DNA from: an uncultured Verrucomicrobiota bacterium
Lineage (GTDB): Bacteria > Verrucomicrobiota > Verrucomicrobiae > Opitutales > Opitutaceae
Assembly (NCBI GenBank): GCA_946482165.1
Contig: CAMLQS010000300.1
Coordinates: forward strand, 1-6,342
DNA: 6,342 bases
Reading direction: 5' to 3'
In this document: positions 6,251-6,342 of the stretch, one piece after another
How the letters are laid out: the number at the start of each line of letters is the position of its first letter
Numbering within the stretch: the first letter of the stretch is position 1
Notes under the pieces: generated by a model
The model's input: only the letters and a program-made list of their open reading frames with translations
Databases searched by the model: none
What the model was told of the DNA's origin: nothing
Translations under genes and position numbers: made by a program

Positions 6251-6283
6251 GACCACGGATTTCACCGATGGTCACGGATAACA
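6251..6283 (+). repeat. Single copy (half element) of the CACGGAT repeat
   Basis: The 33 bases here align with both arms of the palindrome at 229-361. They share the exact 11-mer GACCACGGATT with the minus strand of 351-361. They also match 229-259, with about 24 of 31 positions equal in a gapped alignment that includes GGATAACA at the end. This copy lies between the start of parB and the preceding stop codon, about 20 bases before the parB ATG, and so is within or next to the parB leader. No opposite arm is visible before the window ends. Confidence 0.5.
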
Positions 6284-6287
6284 ATCC

Positions 6288-6342
6288 TTAGGCGCTGTCT
6301 TCGAAATAAACCAGCGCTCCGTGAGAGGGAAATATGCTCGGC
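6288..6342 (-). CDS. Possible C-terminal end of an unidentified gene upstream of parB (partial)
   Basis: On the minus strand one frame runs from the window edge to TAA at 6290-6288, giving 17 residues (PSIFPSHGALVYFEDSA). The text is protein-like, but third-position GC is only moderate and 17 codons are too few to be sure. It does not look like a ParA C-terminus, although ParA tails vary. If real, the gene is co-directional with parB and ends 56 bases before it. Confidence 0.3.
   Translation of the reverse strand, partial: PSIFPSHGALVYFEDSA

Overview
The window is high-GC bacterial chromosomal DNA, most likely from Verrucomicrobiota, probably an Opitutaceae-like lineage. This placement is an inference from gene content and style: a prepilin-type protein with an H-X9-DG tail (a family greatly expanded in Planctomycetes and Verrucomicrobia), an Ala/Pro-rich chromosomal ParB, genes with no recognisable Shine-Dalgarno sequence, and CACGGAT-rich intergenic repeats. 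It holds five intact genes, fragments of three others and three copies (or half copies) of a dispersed repeat. No tRNA, rRNA, CRISPR array, transposase or phage gene was found.

Left end (1-519): no intact gene. A fragment resembling the N-terminus of a GT39/ArnT-like membrane glycosyltransferase (1-207) loses its family pattern at about residue 48. It is followed by a roughly 133-base imperfect palindrome (229-361) and then by a short orphan coding tail ending in TAA (387-485). This looks like a scar of gene decay or deletion occupied by a MITE/REP-like hairpin element.

Centre left (520-3127): a secreted pseudopilin-like protein (520-1218, minus) is divergent from a Nif3/YbgI-type dinuclear-metal protein (1503-2258, plus). 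Next comes a membrane-anchored, Ala/Glu/Lys/Arg-rich coiled-coil protein (2356-3066, plus) ending in a strong intrinsic terminator (3091-3127).

Right half (3233-6231, all minus): parB (5245-6231), the CTP-dependent DNA clamp of chromosome segregation, lies upstream of a SulP-family anion transporter with a cytoplasmic STAS domain (3233-5137, TTG start). The 107-base gap between them carries an inverted repeat. No parA is visible next to parB. Upstream of parB is another copy of the CACGGAT repeat and the possible last 17 codons of another gene.

The genes do not form one pathway; this looks like ordinary housekeeping and accessory chromosome. No new multi-gene system is evident. The least explained signals are the palindromic repeat family and the coiled-coil protein.
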